64,000 nt of DNA, taken from NCBI GenBank assembly GCA_023431185.1, contig JAEYXS010000065.1:62001-126000 (forward strand), written 5' to 3'. Below, one piece after another: positions 16,797-25,251 of the stretch (positions within the stretch are counted from its first letter, which is position 1; the number at the start of each line of letters is the position of its first letter). Position numbers and translations under genes: made by a program. The notes beneath the pieces are model-generated. The model did no database searches. It was not told where the DNA came from and saw only the letters and a program-made list of their open reading frames with translations. The stretch comes from Verrucomicrobiota bacterium. GTDB lineage: Bacteria; Verrucomicrobiota; Verrucomicrobiia; Limisphaerales; JAEYXS01.

Positions 16797-16970
16797 ATGC
16801 CTGATCAAACCCAGAAACAACGTCCGGCCCCGCCTTCACCCGGCGGTGGTGGTGGCGAGGGACCACGGGAACCCCAGGTGGAGAAACCGAACACGGAGGA
16901 ACTCCTGAAGCGGATGCGCAAGGTCGATCCTGACCAAGCGCGACGCTATCGGCAACGTACCGGCCAATAA
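16797..16970 (+). CDS. ubact: Prokaryotic ubiquitin-like modifier of UBact/Pup type
   Basis: A 57-residue protein. It begins MPDQTQKQRPAPP, has a GGGGG run at 16-20, then a charged helix EELLKRMRKVDPDQARRYRQ, and ends R-T-G-Q. The C-terminal Gly-Gln is the conjugation end of Pup-like modifiers: deamidated by Dop to Gly-Glu and joined by PafA to lysine side chains. The helix with KVDPDQARRYRQR is the pattern of UBact, the Pup counterpart described in several Gram-negative phyla. Classical Pup is longer (about 64) and acidic; this one is basic and Pro/Gly-rich at the front. It lies exactly between dop and prcB, as pup does in actinobacteria. Confidence 0.93.
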   Translation: MPDQTQKQRPAPPSPGGGGGEGPREPQVEKPNTEELLKRMRKVDPDQARRYRQRTGQ

Positions 16971-16974
16971 TAGC

Positions 16975-17748
16975 ATGAACACCGGGATAGCAGGGGATTT
17001 CCTTGGATTGCTCGCGCAGAACAATCTGCGGCCCTTGGCGGCAGAATCTTCCACGCGCGCACCGGAGCAGACGCACGCCACGACGGTCTTTGCATTCCGC
17101 TATCGTGATGGCGTCTTGGTGGCGGGTGACCGGCGGGCGACGGCGGGCAATGTCATCGTGGCGGATGATGTGAACAAGATCATCGAGATCGACCGCTATT
17201 CCTTGCTGGCGATCGCCGGTGTTCCCGCAATGGCGTTCGAGATGGCGCGAGTGATGCAGGTTTCGTTTGCTTACTATCGCCGCAGCCAGCTTCAGCCCTT
17301 GAGCCTCAAGGCCAAAGTGCGGGCCTTGGCGCGATTGCTGCGAGATAACTTGCCGCTGACCTTGCAAGGCGTGGGCGTGGTTGCGCCGGTCTTTGCGACG
17401 GTTGAAGCGCAAGGGGACAAGATGGTGCCGCGCATCTATTTCTACGATCCCTTGGGCGCGCAGTTTGAAGCGGTGGCTTTTGCAGCATCTGGTTCTGGTT
17501 CGGGCACGGTGCGGAGTGTGCTGAGTTATCAGGAAAGGTTTGGTGACGTGAAACCTTCCTCCATGACGCTGAGTCAAGCCATCCGGTTCGCGCATAATGT
17601 GCTAACGGTGGCCTCGGAGTTTGATGCGGCGACGGGTGGTGTGGACCCGCAGCGCACCGTCTGGCCGGTGATCAAGGTGCTGGATGCGAATGGAGCGCGG
17701 GATGTACAGCCTGCGGAACATGTGGACGCGCGAAAGGAGGAGGTATGA
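16975..17748 (+). CDS. prcB: 20S proteasome beta subunit (catalytic)
   Basis: Catalytic subunit of the barrel-shaped proteasome, 257 residues. A 35-residue propeptide ends at H34-A35, and the mature protein would begin with nucleophile Thr36 (TTVFAFRYRDGVLVAGDRRAT). Counting from Thr36 as Thr1, Asp17 is D52 and Lys33 is K68, so the full active-site set is present. GSGSGTVRSVLSY corresponds to the family's SGSxxA region near the active site. It starts 4 bases after the modifier stop, and its own stop overlaps the prcA start by 4 bases, which points to coupled translation. Confidence 0.94.
   Translation: MNTGIAGDFLGLLAQNNLRPLAAESSTRAPEQTHATTVFAFRYRDGVLVAGDRRATAGNVIVADDVNKIIEIDRYSLLAIAGVPAMAFEMARVMQVSFAYYRRSQLQPLSLKAKVRALARLLRDNLPLTLQGVGVVAPVFATVEAQGDKMVPRIYFYDPLGAQFEAVAFAASGSGSGTVRSVLSYQERFGDVKPSSMTLSQAIRFAHNVLTVASEFDAATGGVDPQRTVWPVIKVLDANGARDVQPAEHVDARKEEV
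17734..17744 (+). promoter_or_regulatory. Strong ribosome binding site for prcA
   Basis: AAGGAGGAGG lies directly before the prcA ATG, inside the last codons of prcB. It is the strongest Shine-Dalgarno sequence noticed in the locus and fits the need for equal amounts of alpha and beta subunits. It fixes the prcA start at 17745. Confidence 0.75.
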
Positions 17749-18482
17749 CCGAGGAACCATTTCGCTGGTTGGAGGCGATTGCGAATCGCCGGGATTACGT
17801 GCAGCAGCAGATCGCGGCAGGTTCACCGGTGTTCGCGGTGAGTCTGGAGTCGGGCATCCTGTTGCTGGGCGTCGGCAGCGGGCAATCAAAGGTCTTCGAG
17901 ATATTTGATCGCCAGGCGATGGCGGCACTCGGGCATCCAGCAGATATTGAACGCGTGCGGCAGATACTCATTGATGCCGCCCATCTGGAGGCGTTCACGC
18001 GCGCGGGTGCGGATGTGAATGTGCGCCGCTTAGTGAGCTTCGGGCTCAGCCCGCAATTGAAGCAGAGCTTCGAGCAGATATTTCAGGCACCTTTCATGAT
18101 CAACCTGTTGCTGACGGAAGTGGCCGAGAAGCAAGCTCAAGACGTGCTGGTGCAGGTGCAGTTTGATGGCGGCTTCCAGATCCAGCATGCGGGCGTGATG
18201 GTGGCTTTGCCGAAACCGGAACTGGTGCCAGCCACTGTGGAGTGGTTGCGCAAACACATCGATCCCAAGCTGACACCGGATAAGGCTACCTTCGTCCTGT
18301 TGCAAGCGTGGGATGCTTTGATGCGTAACGAAGCGTTGCCGGAAGCACCGGACTTTTCCGGCGCTTTACCCGCTACCTGCCGTGAACGGCTCACCGGCAA
18401 AGTTGTGGAAGCGGCGTTGCTGGAGCGGCAGAGCGGCAGCGCGGCGCGGTATGTGCCGTTGATACCTTTTGCGAGCGGCTAA
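17745..18482 (+). CDS. prcA: 20S proteasome alpha subunit
   Basis: A 245-residue structural subunit that would form the outer rings and gate of the proteasome. It lacks a catalytic Thr and propeptide. It starts with a short helix (EEPFRWLEAIANRRDYVQQQI) that resembles the H0/gate region. It then has the beta-sandwich core of the Ntn fold (SPVFAVSLESGILLLGVGSGQSKVFEIFDRQAMAALGH), matching the alpha-subunit pattern RAYV..GI..GRPV.A...GVLFVAEN......EIYDRI. The sequence is considerably diverged from actinobacterial PrcA, so recognition leans on position and fold pattern. It overlaps prcB by 4 bases and ends 5 bases before pafA. Confidence 0.88.
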   Translation: MTEEPFRWLEAIANRRDYVQQQIAAGSPVFAVSLESGILLLGVGSGQSKVFEIFDRQAMAALGHPADIERVRQILIDAAHLEAFTRAGADVNVRRLVSFGLSPQLKQSFEQIFQAPFMINLLLTEVAEKQAQDVLVQVQFDGGFQIQHAGVMVALPKPELVPATVEWLRKHIDPKLTPDKATFVLLQAWDALMRNEALPEAPDFSGALPATCRERLTGKVVEAALLERQSGSAARYVPLIPFASG

Positions 18483-18487
18483 AGTTT

Positions 18488-19900
18488 ATGAATCGCATCG
18501 TCGGCCTGGAGACCGAGTATGGCTGCCTGCTGGATGAAGCGGGCGCGCCAGCGGGATTGATTGGCCGGGTGCGCAACTGGCTCTTCGAGGGCAACCGTTT
18601 CGGCCTGCCGGATCTGCATCAACGCGATTGGGATGAGCCGGCGGGCAATGGCGGGTTTCTCTTCAATGGTGGCCGTGCCTATGTGGACATGGGGCACTTG
18701 GAGTACTGCACCCCCGAGTGTCTGACCGTGCGTGATGTCATCAAATATGATCGCGCAGGTGATGCGATGATCAACCTGGCCTTGCAGGAGCTGGGTTTCA
18801 GTGAGGCGGCCGGGTTTGTGCGGAACAATGTGGACCATTACTCCGGCGCCACCTTCGGCTGCCACGAGAACTATCTGGTCCGGCGGCATGCACCCCTGAC
18901 CGAGAAGAACGTCCTGTCGCTGCTGGCATTTCTGACTGTGCGGCTGGTGATGGTGGGCGCGGGCAAGGTCGGTGCTTCGCCCGGAGTGGAGCAGGGGAAT
19001 GCGCCGTTCCCCACAGGCAAGGTACCAAAGTTTCAACTCAGCCAGCGCGCGGACTACATCAATAACGATTTGTTCGAGTGGGTGCAGTTCAACCGAGCCA
19101 TCATCAATACCCGCGATGAACCACTGGCCGATGGGCGTAAATACCGCCGTTTGCACCTATTGCATGGGGACACCTCTGTGTTGCCTGCGACCTTGGCGTT
19201 GAAGGTAGGCACGACGGCGCTGGTCCTTGATCTTTTGGAAATCGATCATTTGCCGGAGATCGCCTTGGCTGACGCGGTAATGACGTTTCATCTGCTTTCT
19301 CACGACGTTGAGGGACCTTGGCTGGTACAGTTGGCGGATGGGCGGCAGATGGATGCGCTGGAGTTGCTGGATGTTTTCCGCCGCAAGGCGCAGAGCGAGT
19401 TCGGCGGTCGTGATGAGGAGACAGATGGGGTTTTGAAGCTCTGGCAAGGGACCATTGAGCGCCTGTGCAAAAAAAGAGAAGAGTTGGTGGGCGTGGTGGA
19501 TTGGGTGACGAAGCGCTGGCTGTTCGAGCAGTTCATGGCAGAGCAGAAACTGGATTGGGATGATCCGTGGCTGAAGTCCTTAGACCTTGAGTTTCACCAT
19601 GTTTCACCGGGCCGCAGCCTGGCTTTGCCTTTGGACAAGACGGAGGCCGGCTGGTCACCTGCTGCCGAAGAAGTGATCGAGGCCATGCAAACTGCACCAG
19701 ACAATACCCGGGCAGGATTGCGGTCCCGGCTGATGCGGGAGCTAAGTCAAAGGAACTTGCGCTACTATGTTGATTGGGAGGTGCTGGATGCGGCGGGAGC
19801 GAAGACTTTGGAGCTTTCGAGTCCATTTGAGGTGAATTCCGAGGCTTCAGCGTTGTGGCTGAAATCGTTGGAAGAGCCGGGGGACGCCTTTTCGCCTTAG
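18488..19900 (+). CDS. pafA: Modifier-protein ligase (PafA)
   Basis: A 470-residue paralogue of Dop that would use ATP to join the C-terminal Glu of the modifier to lysines of target proteins. It has N-terminal IVGLETEYG with metal ligands E8 and E10, catalytic D67 in AYVDMGHLEYCTPEC, NNVDHYSGATFGCHENYL, and INTRDEPLADGRKYRRLHLLHGDTSVLP. The insert before the catalytic Asp is shorter than in Dop, which helps tell the two apart. The C-terminal domain ends WLKSLEEPGDAFSP. Last gene of the locus; it follows prcA by 5 bases. No terminator was recognised after it. Confidence 0.93.
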   Translation: MNRIVGLETEYGCLLDEAGAPAGLIGRVRNWLFEGNRFGLPDLHQRDWDEPAGNGGFLFNGGRAYVDMGHLEYCTPECLTVRDVIKYDRAGDAMINLALQELGFSEAAGFVRNNVDHYSGATFGCHENYLVRRHAPLTEKNVLSLLAFLTVRLVMVGAGKVGASPGVEQGNAPFPTGKVPKFQLSQRADYINNDLFEWVQFNRAIINTRDEPLADGRKYRRLHLLHGDTSVLPATLALKVGTTALVLDLLEIDHLPEIALADAVMTFHLLSHDVEGPWLVQLADGRQMDALELLDVFRRKAQSEFGGRDEETDGVLKLWQGTIERLCKKREELVGVVDWVTKRWLFEQFMAEQKLDWDDPWLKSLDLEFHHVSPGRSLALPLDKTEAGWSPAAEEVIEAMQTAPDNTRAGLRSRLMRELSQRNLRYYVDWEVLDAAGAKTLELSSPFEVNSEASALWLKSLEEPGDAFSP

Positions 19901-20092
19901 CGGGCTTGGTTCCGGGCGGGCAGACAAGAAAGCCAAAAGATTTGGTTATTTGGCCGGAGATGGTTGACCAAGGCAATTTTTCCCAAGTAATCCTGCTGCA
20001 ATTTACTTGCCGCTTTGTGCGTGGGTTCCCTAATCTGCGCGGAAATGGGTTGGGAGTGGATAGCCACTGCAGCCCTATTACTGTCAGTCAGC

Positions 20093-20169
20093 GCGCGAGT
20101 AGCTCAACTGGATAGAGTGACGGTCTCCGAAGCCGTAGGTTGTGGGTTCAAATCCCGCCTCGCGCACCA
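20093..20169 (+). tRNA. tRNA-Arg (anticodon CCG)
   Basis: A 77-base tRNA with encoded CCA. GCGCGAG (20093-20099) pairs with CTCGCGC (20159-20165). The anticodon stem ACGGT/GCCGT holds the loop CTCCGAA with anticodon CCG; the T arm is GTGGG/CCCGC around TTCAAAT. Confidence 0.96.
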
Positions 20170-20212
20170 CTGACACGAATAATCCGAATCAGCCGCAGCT
20201 TGCGGCCCAAGC

Positions 20213-20659
20213 ATGAGCATAAAACGCTTCTTTATCCCCGGTCAGGAGAAAACCCACGAGGTGCCCGAGGATGAACTGCCGCCGGACAAGCGCAAAATCC
20301 TGGTTTTGGACGATGACAAGGATTTCATTTTCCTCCTCCGCGAGTTTTTGCTGGGACAACATTTTGAGGTGGTAGCGGTGGAGAACGGGGTGGAGGGTGT
20401 GAAGCATGTGATGGCCACGGATTTTGATGTCATCCTATGTGACATGGCCATGCCCAAGCTGCCCGGTGACATGTTCTATCTCGCCGTGGAGCGGACCAAG
20501 CCGCATCTCTGCAAGCGTTTCATCTTCATGACGGGCCACCGTGGCGATGCGAAGATCGATGAGTTCATCCGCCGGGTCAAGGGGCTGATGCTCTGGAAAC
20601 CCTTCGAGATGTACATGCTCACCGAGGCCATCCAGACGGTCTTGAAGAAGAACAAGTGA
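20213..20659 (+). CDS. Single-domain response regulator
   Basis: A 148-residue receiver protein with no output domain. After a 27-residue charged lead, the receiver shows the acidic pocket D33-D35 (LVLDDDKDF), phospho-acceptor D77 in VILCDMAMPKLPG, T107 (FIFMTGH) and K129-P130. Such proteins relay phosphate or bind partners rather than DNA. No kinase lies next to it; the kinases at 1-1947 are far away. It starts 43 bases after tRNA-Arg. Confidence 0.88.
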   Translation: MSIKRFFIPGQEKTHEVPEDELPPDKRKILVLDDDKDFIFLLREFLLGQHFEVVAVENGVEGVKHVMATDFDVILCDMAMPKLPGDMFYLAVERTKPHLCKRFIFMTGHRGDAKIDEFIRRVKGLMLWKPFEMYMLTEAIQTVLKKNK

Positions 20660-20839
20660 CATGGGGAAATCCCCAATCCCAAGCTCCGAACACCAGAGAA
20701 GCCAATGGCATCGAGGCCCAAAGTCGAGGGGTTTCCCTTGGTGATTTTGAATGTGGGAACATTGCTTGGGGCAGGAGCTTTGCTTTTCGTCTTTTTTCCT
20801 GCTTGTTTCAGCCGTTTCCTCCGCTAGAAATGACGCCTC

Positions 20840-21463
20840 GTGTCGTTGAAACCGAAAGTCAAACTGGGTGTTTTAGGGTCTGGTAAGGGCTCCAATATGG
20901 TGGCCATCGCCGAGGCGTGCGCGGCCGGGAAGCTTAATGCCGAGATCGTCATGGTGGTGAGTGACGTGGAGACGGCGGGCATCTTGGACCGGGCGAAAGA
21001 GCGCGGTTTGCCGGCGAAATTTGTCGCGCCGGGCAAATTCCGCACCAAATTGGACGAGGTGGCAGAGAAGGAATACATCGCGGCGATGCAGGCGGCCGGG
21101 GTGGAATGGATCGTTTTGGCAGGGTTCATGCGCATCTTGAAGGGTGATTTTCTCCGTGCATTTGAGGGCAAAGTCATCAATATTCACCCCTCTTTGTTGC
21201 CGTCCTTTCCGGGATTGGAAGCGTGGAAGCAGGCGTTGGACTACGGCGTGAAGTACACGGGCTGCACGGTTCATTTCGTGGATTCAGGCATTGATACGGG
21301 TGCGATCATCGCGCAACGCACGGTACCGGTATTGGATAATGACACGGCGGCGACGTTGCATGAGCGGGTGCAGGTGGCGGAGCGGGAGCTGTATCCCGAA
21401 GCGTTGGGGAGGCTGGTGAATGGGGGCGTCAAGGTGATTGGGCGGAAGACGGTGAGGCTGTGA
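20840..21463 (+). CDS. purN: Phosphoribosylglycinamide formyltransferase
   Basis: Transfers a formyl group from 10-formyltetrahydrofolate to GAR in purine synthesis. Visible are the GAR-binding loop GSGKGSN (13-19), and the catalytic set N114, H116 (INIHPSLLPSFPG) and D152 (FVDSGIDTG), at the same spacing as N106, H108 and D144 of E. coli PurN. The product is 207 residues, normal for the family. The start is GTG; an ATG ten bases upstream is in another frame. No other purine genes adjoin it. Confidence 0.94.
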   Translation: MSLKPKVKLGVLGSGKGSNMVAIAEACAAGKLNAEIVMVVSDVETAGILDRAKERGLPAKFVAPGKFRTKLDEVAEKEYIAAMQAAGVEWIVLAGFMRILKGDFLRAFEGKVINIHPSLLPSFPGLEAWKQALDYGVKYTGCTVHFVDSGIDTGAIIAQRTVPVLDNDTAATLHERVQVAERELYPEALGRLVNGGVKVIGRKTVRL

Positions 21464-21567
21464 TTTGTGGATGGTTTATGGTGGATAGTGGATGGGAAGA
21501 CGGGCAGGCGGGGACGCCTGCGGTACGGCCCGTGAGACGCGTGCGCTACGAATAAGAATTTTTTGAA

Positions 21568-22446
21568 ATGAGCAAACAGGTATTAAAGTTCGGATTGCCG
21601 AAGGGCAGTTTGCAGGACGCCACCATCGAGAAGATGGCGAAGGCGGGTTTTAACATCCAAGTGAGCAGCCGCTCGTACATCCCGTATGTGGATGATGTGG
21701 AGCTGGACATCCGGTTGATCCGCGCGCAGGAGATCAGCCGTTACGTGGAGCATGGCTATCTGGATTGCGGCATCACGGGGCATGACTGGATCAAGGAGAA
21801 CAACTCTGACGTGCATGAGGTCGGCGAGTTCATTTTCAGCAAGATTTCCCGACAGCCGACGCGCTGGGTGCTCTGCGTGCCGGAGCAATCGCCGGTGAAG
21901 ACGGTGAAAGATTTACAGGGCAAACGGATCGCAACGGAAGTGGTGAATCTGACTAAGTCCTATCTCCGCAAGCACAAGGTGAAGGCGGAAGTGGAGTTTT
22001 CTTGGGGTGCCACAGAGGTGAAGGCGCACGAGTTGGTGGACGCGATCGTGGAAGTGACGGAGACGGGGTCTTCGTTGCGCGCCAACAAGTTACGCATTGT
22101 GGATACGCTTTTGACCTCGACCCCGCGGCTCATCGCGAATCATGATTCGTGGAAGAATAAGTGGAAGAAGCAGAAGATAGAGACGATCTCATTGCTGCTC
22201 CGGGCGGCCATGGAAGCCGAGACGAAGGTGGGAATGAAGCTCAATATTGCCGAGAAGAACCTCGCAAAATTGTTGCAAAGTTTGCCCGCTTTGCGTAATC
22301 CAACAATTTCCAAGCTGAGTCAGGATGGCTGGGTTGCGGTGGAAACGATCATTGACGAGCACGTTGTTCGCGAATTGATCCCGCAGTTGAAGGCGGCCGG
22401 CGCAGAAGGAATCATAGAGTATCCGCTGAACAAAGTGGTGTACTAA
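21568..22446 (+). CDS. hisG: ATP phosphoribosyltransferase, long form
   Basis: First enzyme of histidine synthesis; joins ATP and PRPP. The 292-residue length marks the long form, with a C-terminal regulatory domain that binds histidine, so no HisZ partner is needed. Signatures are LKFGLPKGSLQDAT at the start, DCGITGHDWI, RIATEVVNLTKSYL, and the PRPP loop region DAIVEVTETGSSLRANKLRIV. The regulatory domain (about 210-290) includes NIAEKNLAKLLQSLPALRNPTISKL. The next gene, for a tiny ribosomal protein, starts 14 bases later. Confidence 0.95.
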   Translation: MSKQVLKFGLPKGSLQDATIEKMAKAGFNIQVSSRSYIPYVDDVELDIRLIRAQEISRYVEHGYLDCGITGHDWIKENNSDVHEVGEFIFSKISRQPTRWVLCVPEQSPVKTVKDLQGKRIATEVVNLTKSYLRKHKVKAEVEFSWGATEVKAHELVDAIVEVTETGSSLRANKLRIVDTLLTSTPRLIANHDSWKNKWKKQKIETISLLLRAAMEAETKVGMKLNIAEKNLAKLLQSLPALRNPTISKLSQDGWVAVETIIDEHVVRELIPQLKAAGAEGIIEYPLNKVVY

Positions 22447-22460
22447 ACGAAGCAAAAAAT

Positions 22461-22562
22461 ATGGGTTCATTGAAGAAACGTCGTAAGTCGAAGATCAACA
22501 AGCATAAGCGCCGCAAGCAGCTCCGCGCCAACCGCCATAAGAAGCGTACCTGGCAGAAGTAA
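22461..22562 (+). CDS. Tiny basic ribosome-associated protein, AURKAIP1/COX24 (mS38-like) type
   Basis: A 33-residue protein, MGSLKKRRKSKINKHKRRKQ followed by LRANRHKKRTWQK, almost half Lys and Arg. The pattern KKRRKxKINKHKRRKxLRxxRHKK is that of the AURKAIP1/COX24 domain, known in mitochondria as ribosomal protein mS38, and present as very short proteins in some bacterial phyla. It is therefore probably a small-subunit ribosomal protein. It follows hisG by 14 bases and is closed by a strong terminator. Confidence 0.82.
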   Translation: MGSLKKRRKSKINKHKRRKQLRANRHKKRTWQK

Positions 22563-22604
22563 GCCTCCCCGGCTTGCTTCTTTGGAAAAAGAAATGCCTT
22601 TCAC

Positions 22605-22635
22605 CGCCGTCCCGCACTTGCGGGACGGCGTTTTT
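22605..22635 (+). terminator. Rho-independent terminator after hisG and the mS38-like gene
   Basis: CGCCGTCCCGCA (22605-22616) pairs with TGCGGGACGGCG (ending 22630) with almost no loop beyond CT, and TTTTT follows. It lies 42 bases after the small gene's stop. Confidence 0.92.
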
Positions 22636-22655
22636 ATGGCACAGAATAGGCAGAG

Positions 22656-24359
22656 ATGCGTTTCTGTGTGCCATATCTGTGCCTGAGTGTAGCCGTCAGC
22701 CTGCTGCTGACGGGTTGTCAGACCCCTGCTGACAAGGGCACGGCTGCCAAATCCAAACAAGAGAAGGAAGACAAACCGCCCATTCCGGCGGAGCAGTGGA
22801 CTTTTGCCTTCTCCAAGGAAGATGAGTTGAGGATCGAGGCCTTTGCGCGGTTTGCCGCCGGGGTGAGCAATGAGCTGCAGGAAAAGGGGCCCGAAGCCAT
22901 GGAAGAGTTCTTCCGTGCGGCCTTGGCGGATTCCACGAATGAGAAGCTGGTGCTGGATGTGGCCCGACGGCTGGTCCAAGGGAGGCAGTTGGAGAAGGCG
23001 GCCATCTTGCTGGGAAAATCGGGCGAGAACCCGGACGCTTCGGCAAGTCTCCTGACTTTGCTGGGGCTGGTTTATGCCGATCAGGACCGGGTGGAGGAGG
23101 CGATAGCGGTGCAGCGTCGGGCGATCAAGAAGGCACCCAAGTCAATGGCGCCTTATCGAGGTCTGGTGCAACTCTACCTCAAGAAGGACAACGGACCGGC
23201 GGCGTTGCTGGTGCTGGGCGAGGCGGCCCGGATGGAAGGTGTCAGTCCCGAGTTCCAGATGGATCTGGCCGAGCTGTATGGCTATTACCTGCGTCTGAAG
23301 CCGGATCAGTCCGAATTAGTCAAGCCGGGCATGAAGGCGGCGCTGGACAAGGTGATGGAGACGAAACCGGAGAAACCGGAGATGTTGGTAAAACTGGCGG
23401 AGGGGTATCAGTTCATCAAAGATCTGCCCAGCGCTACCCATGTGTATCTGGAGTTGCTGAAACGCTTTCCCGATGCGCCGGGAGTGCGGGAGCGGCTGAC
23501 CAATCTGTTCTTGCAGGGCGGGGAGAAGGGGAAGGCGGTGGAGCTTTTGCAAGCATTGATCCGTGAGAATCCCACGCGACATCCGGAGGCCTATTTCATT
23601 TTGGCAAACCTGTTGCGTGAGGAAAAGAAATATGCCGAGGCGGCGGAGCAGTTGGAGCGCATGTTGATCGTGAAGGATGACGTGGAGCCAGTCTATTATG
23701 AACTGGCGGAGGCCCATAACCTGAACGAGAAGCCGGAGCAGGCACTGAGTGTGCTGGACAAGGCCAAGGGGAAGTTCGGTGACAGTTTCGTGAACCGGTT
23801 CTACCGGGCAATCACCTATAACCGGCTGAAGAAGTATGACAAGGCGGTGGCGGAGCTTACGGCGGCGGAGGTCATGGCCCGGGCGACCGCGCCGGAGAGA
23901 TTGACGCCCCAGTTCTATTTCCAGATGGGCGCGGCGTATGAGCGGAACAAAGACTATGCCGAGGCGGCCAAGTATTTCGAGAAGTGCCTGGAGATGGAGC
24001 CGGACTTCGCAGAGGCACTGAATTATCTCGGCTACATGTGGGCGGAGCGCGGGGAGAATCTGGAGCGCGCGAAGATCCTGATCGAGAAGGCGGTGAAGCA
24101 GGAACCGGAAAACGCGGCCTTCCTGGACAGCATGGCGTGGGTGCTCTTCAAGCTGAACCAGCCCAAGCCTGCGCTGGACTGGATGCTCAAGGCGATGAAG
24201 CATGTGGAGGAGGAGGACGCGACGCTCTACGATCATCTCGGCGATATCTATGCATCGTTGAAGGATTATCTCAAGGCGCGCGAGGCATGGGAGAAATCAC
24301 TCAAGATCGAGGTGAGCGAAGAGGTGAAGAAGAAGCTGGAGTCGGCACCAAAGGAATGA
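22656..24359 (+). CDS. TPR-repeat lipoprotein
   Basis: A 567-residue exported protein. The N-terminus is a lipoprotein signal with lipobox LLTGC, acylated Cys at residue 21. A Lys/Glu-rich linker follows, then tetratricopeptide repeats over most of the length, for example LLTLLGLVYADQDRVEEAIAV, ILANLLREEKKYAEAAEQL, FQMGAAYERNKDYAEAAKYF and LNYLGYMWAERGENLERAKI. The last repeats (FLDSMAWVLFKLNQPKPALDWM, YDHLGDIYASLKDYLKAREAW) are the best conserved type. Likely a membrane-anchored scaffold; the partner is unknown. It is monocistronic or leads into the GIY-YIG gene 66 bases downstream. Confidence 0.85.
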   Translation: MRFCVPYLCLSVAVSLLLTGCQTPADKGTAAKSKQEKEDKPPIPAEQWTFAFSKEDELRIEAFARFAAGVSNELQEKGPEAMEEFFRAALADSTNEKLVLDVARRLVQGRQLEKAAILLGKSGENPDASASLLTLLGLVYADQDRVEEAIAVQRRAIKKAPKSMAPYRGLVQLYLKKDNGPAALLVLGEAARMEGVSPEFQMDLAELYGYYLRLKPDQSELVKPGMKAALDKVMETKPEKPEMLVKLAEGYQFIKDLPSATHVYLELLKRFPDAPGVRERLTNLFLQGGEKGKAVELLQALIRENPTRHPEAYFILANLLREEKKYAEAAEQLERMLIVKDDVEPVYYELAEAHNLNEKPEQALSVLDKAKGKFGDSFVNRFYRAITYNRLKKYDKAVAELTAAEVMARATAPERLTPQFYFQMGAAYERNKDYAEAAKYFEKCLEMEPDFAEALNYLGYMWAERGENLERAKILIEKAVKQEPENAAFLDSMAWVLFKLNQPKPALDWMLKAMKHVEEEDATLYDHLGDIYASLKDYLKAREAWEKSLKIEVSEEVKKKLESAPKE

Positions 24360-24424
24360 GTCTGGTGAGGGTAAAGGCGGACTGAGAGGGGCGGTTGCTT
24401 TCTGTGAATGGGGCGCAGACATTG

Positions 24425-25129
24425 ATGTTTCCTGATGCCCGGCCGTTGGTTGAACGGTTGGGGATAAATTTTTTCCGGCAACTGCCAAGGCGGCCCGGCG
24501 TGTACCTGATGCGGGATGGGGCGGAGGCGATCGTGTATGTGGGCAAGGCGAAGGATCTGCGGCAGCGGTTGGGGAATTATCGCGTGGCGAATCCGGACCG
24601 GGTGCCGAAGCGGCTGCTGCGATTGCTGAAATGTGTGGTGCGGATCGAGTATCAGGAATGTGCGGATGAAGCGGCGGCACTGGCGCGGGAGGCGGAGTTG
24701 TTGCGGGAATTGAAACCGCGCTTCAACCGGGCGGGGGTGTGGCCGGCGCCACCGAGGTTTTTGCTGTGGCGATTGCGGGAGGAACGGTTGGAGCTAAGGC
24801 TGGTCGCCGAGGTGGAAGCGGGCTGGGAGGTGCAGGGACCATTGAAGGGCGGAGCGGCGGTGATGTTCGCGACGCTGGTGCGGGTGCTGTGGGTGATGGC
24901 GTGGCCGGGGAGGGCGCTGCAGGAGATGCCGACGGGGTGGTTTCATGGGCGAGTGCCAGAGGTGGTGGAGTTGCCGGGGGAGACGGAGGTTTTCCTGAAC
25001 GGGTTATTGTGCGGAGAGTTTTCCAGTCAGGAAAGTGCGGAGCGACTGAGCATGTCCTGGCAGCGGGAGGTGTTTCAGGAGGATGCCGAGGCGGTAGTGA
25101 AGTATTTCCGGCGCAAGGCGGGCACTTGA
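24425..25129 (+). CDS. GIY-YIG nuclease-domain protein (UvrC/Cho N-terminal type)
   Basis: About 234 residues from the chosen ATG. An N-terminal GIY-YIG nuclease domain is visible: RRPGVYLMRDGAEAIVYVGKAKDLRQRLGNY, with the catalytic Tyr, Arg and Glu region continuing to EAALLRELKPRFN. This resembles the first domain of UvrC or of the repair nuclease Cho. The rest (from about 110) matches nothing I recognise and lacks the UvrC helix-hairpin-helix end. A TTG 30 bases upstream, preceded by GAGAGGGG, is an alternative start. A role in DNA repair is inferred from the domain only. Confidence 0.75.
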   Translation: MFPDARPLVERLGINFFRQLPRRPGVYLMRDGAEAIVYVGKAKDLRQRLGNYRVANPDRVPKRLLRLLKCVVRIEYQECADEAAALAREAELLRELKPRFNRAGVWPAPPRFLLWRLREERLELRLVAEVEAGWEVQGPLKGGAAVMFATLVRVLWVMAWPGRALQEMPTGWFHGRVPEVVELPGETEVFLNGLLCGEFSSQESAERLSMSWQREVFQEDAEAVVKYFRRKAGT

Positions 25130-25251
25130 CTTGGTGTGGTGGCTCTTCGCATCCTTTCAGCCATGTCCATCACCAATCTCTGGCGGGAGCTGGTATTGTT
25201 TCGCGGCTGGCGAGATCATATCTAATACTGTGGGGCAAACTTGAAATTTTT

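Noticed and set aside
24739..25251. Long N-terminal extension of the serine hydrolase frame
   Set aside because: It overlaps the GIY-YIG gene in another frame, is Gly/Ala/Arg-rich, and the signal peptide begins at 25252.
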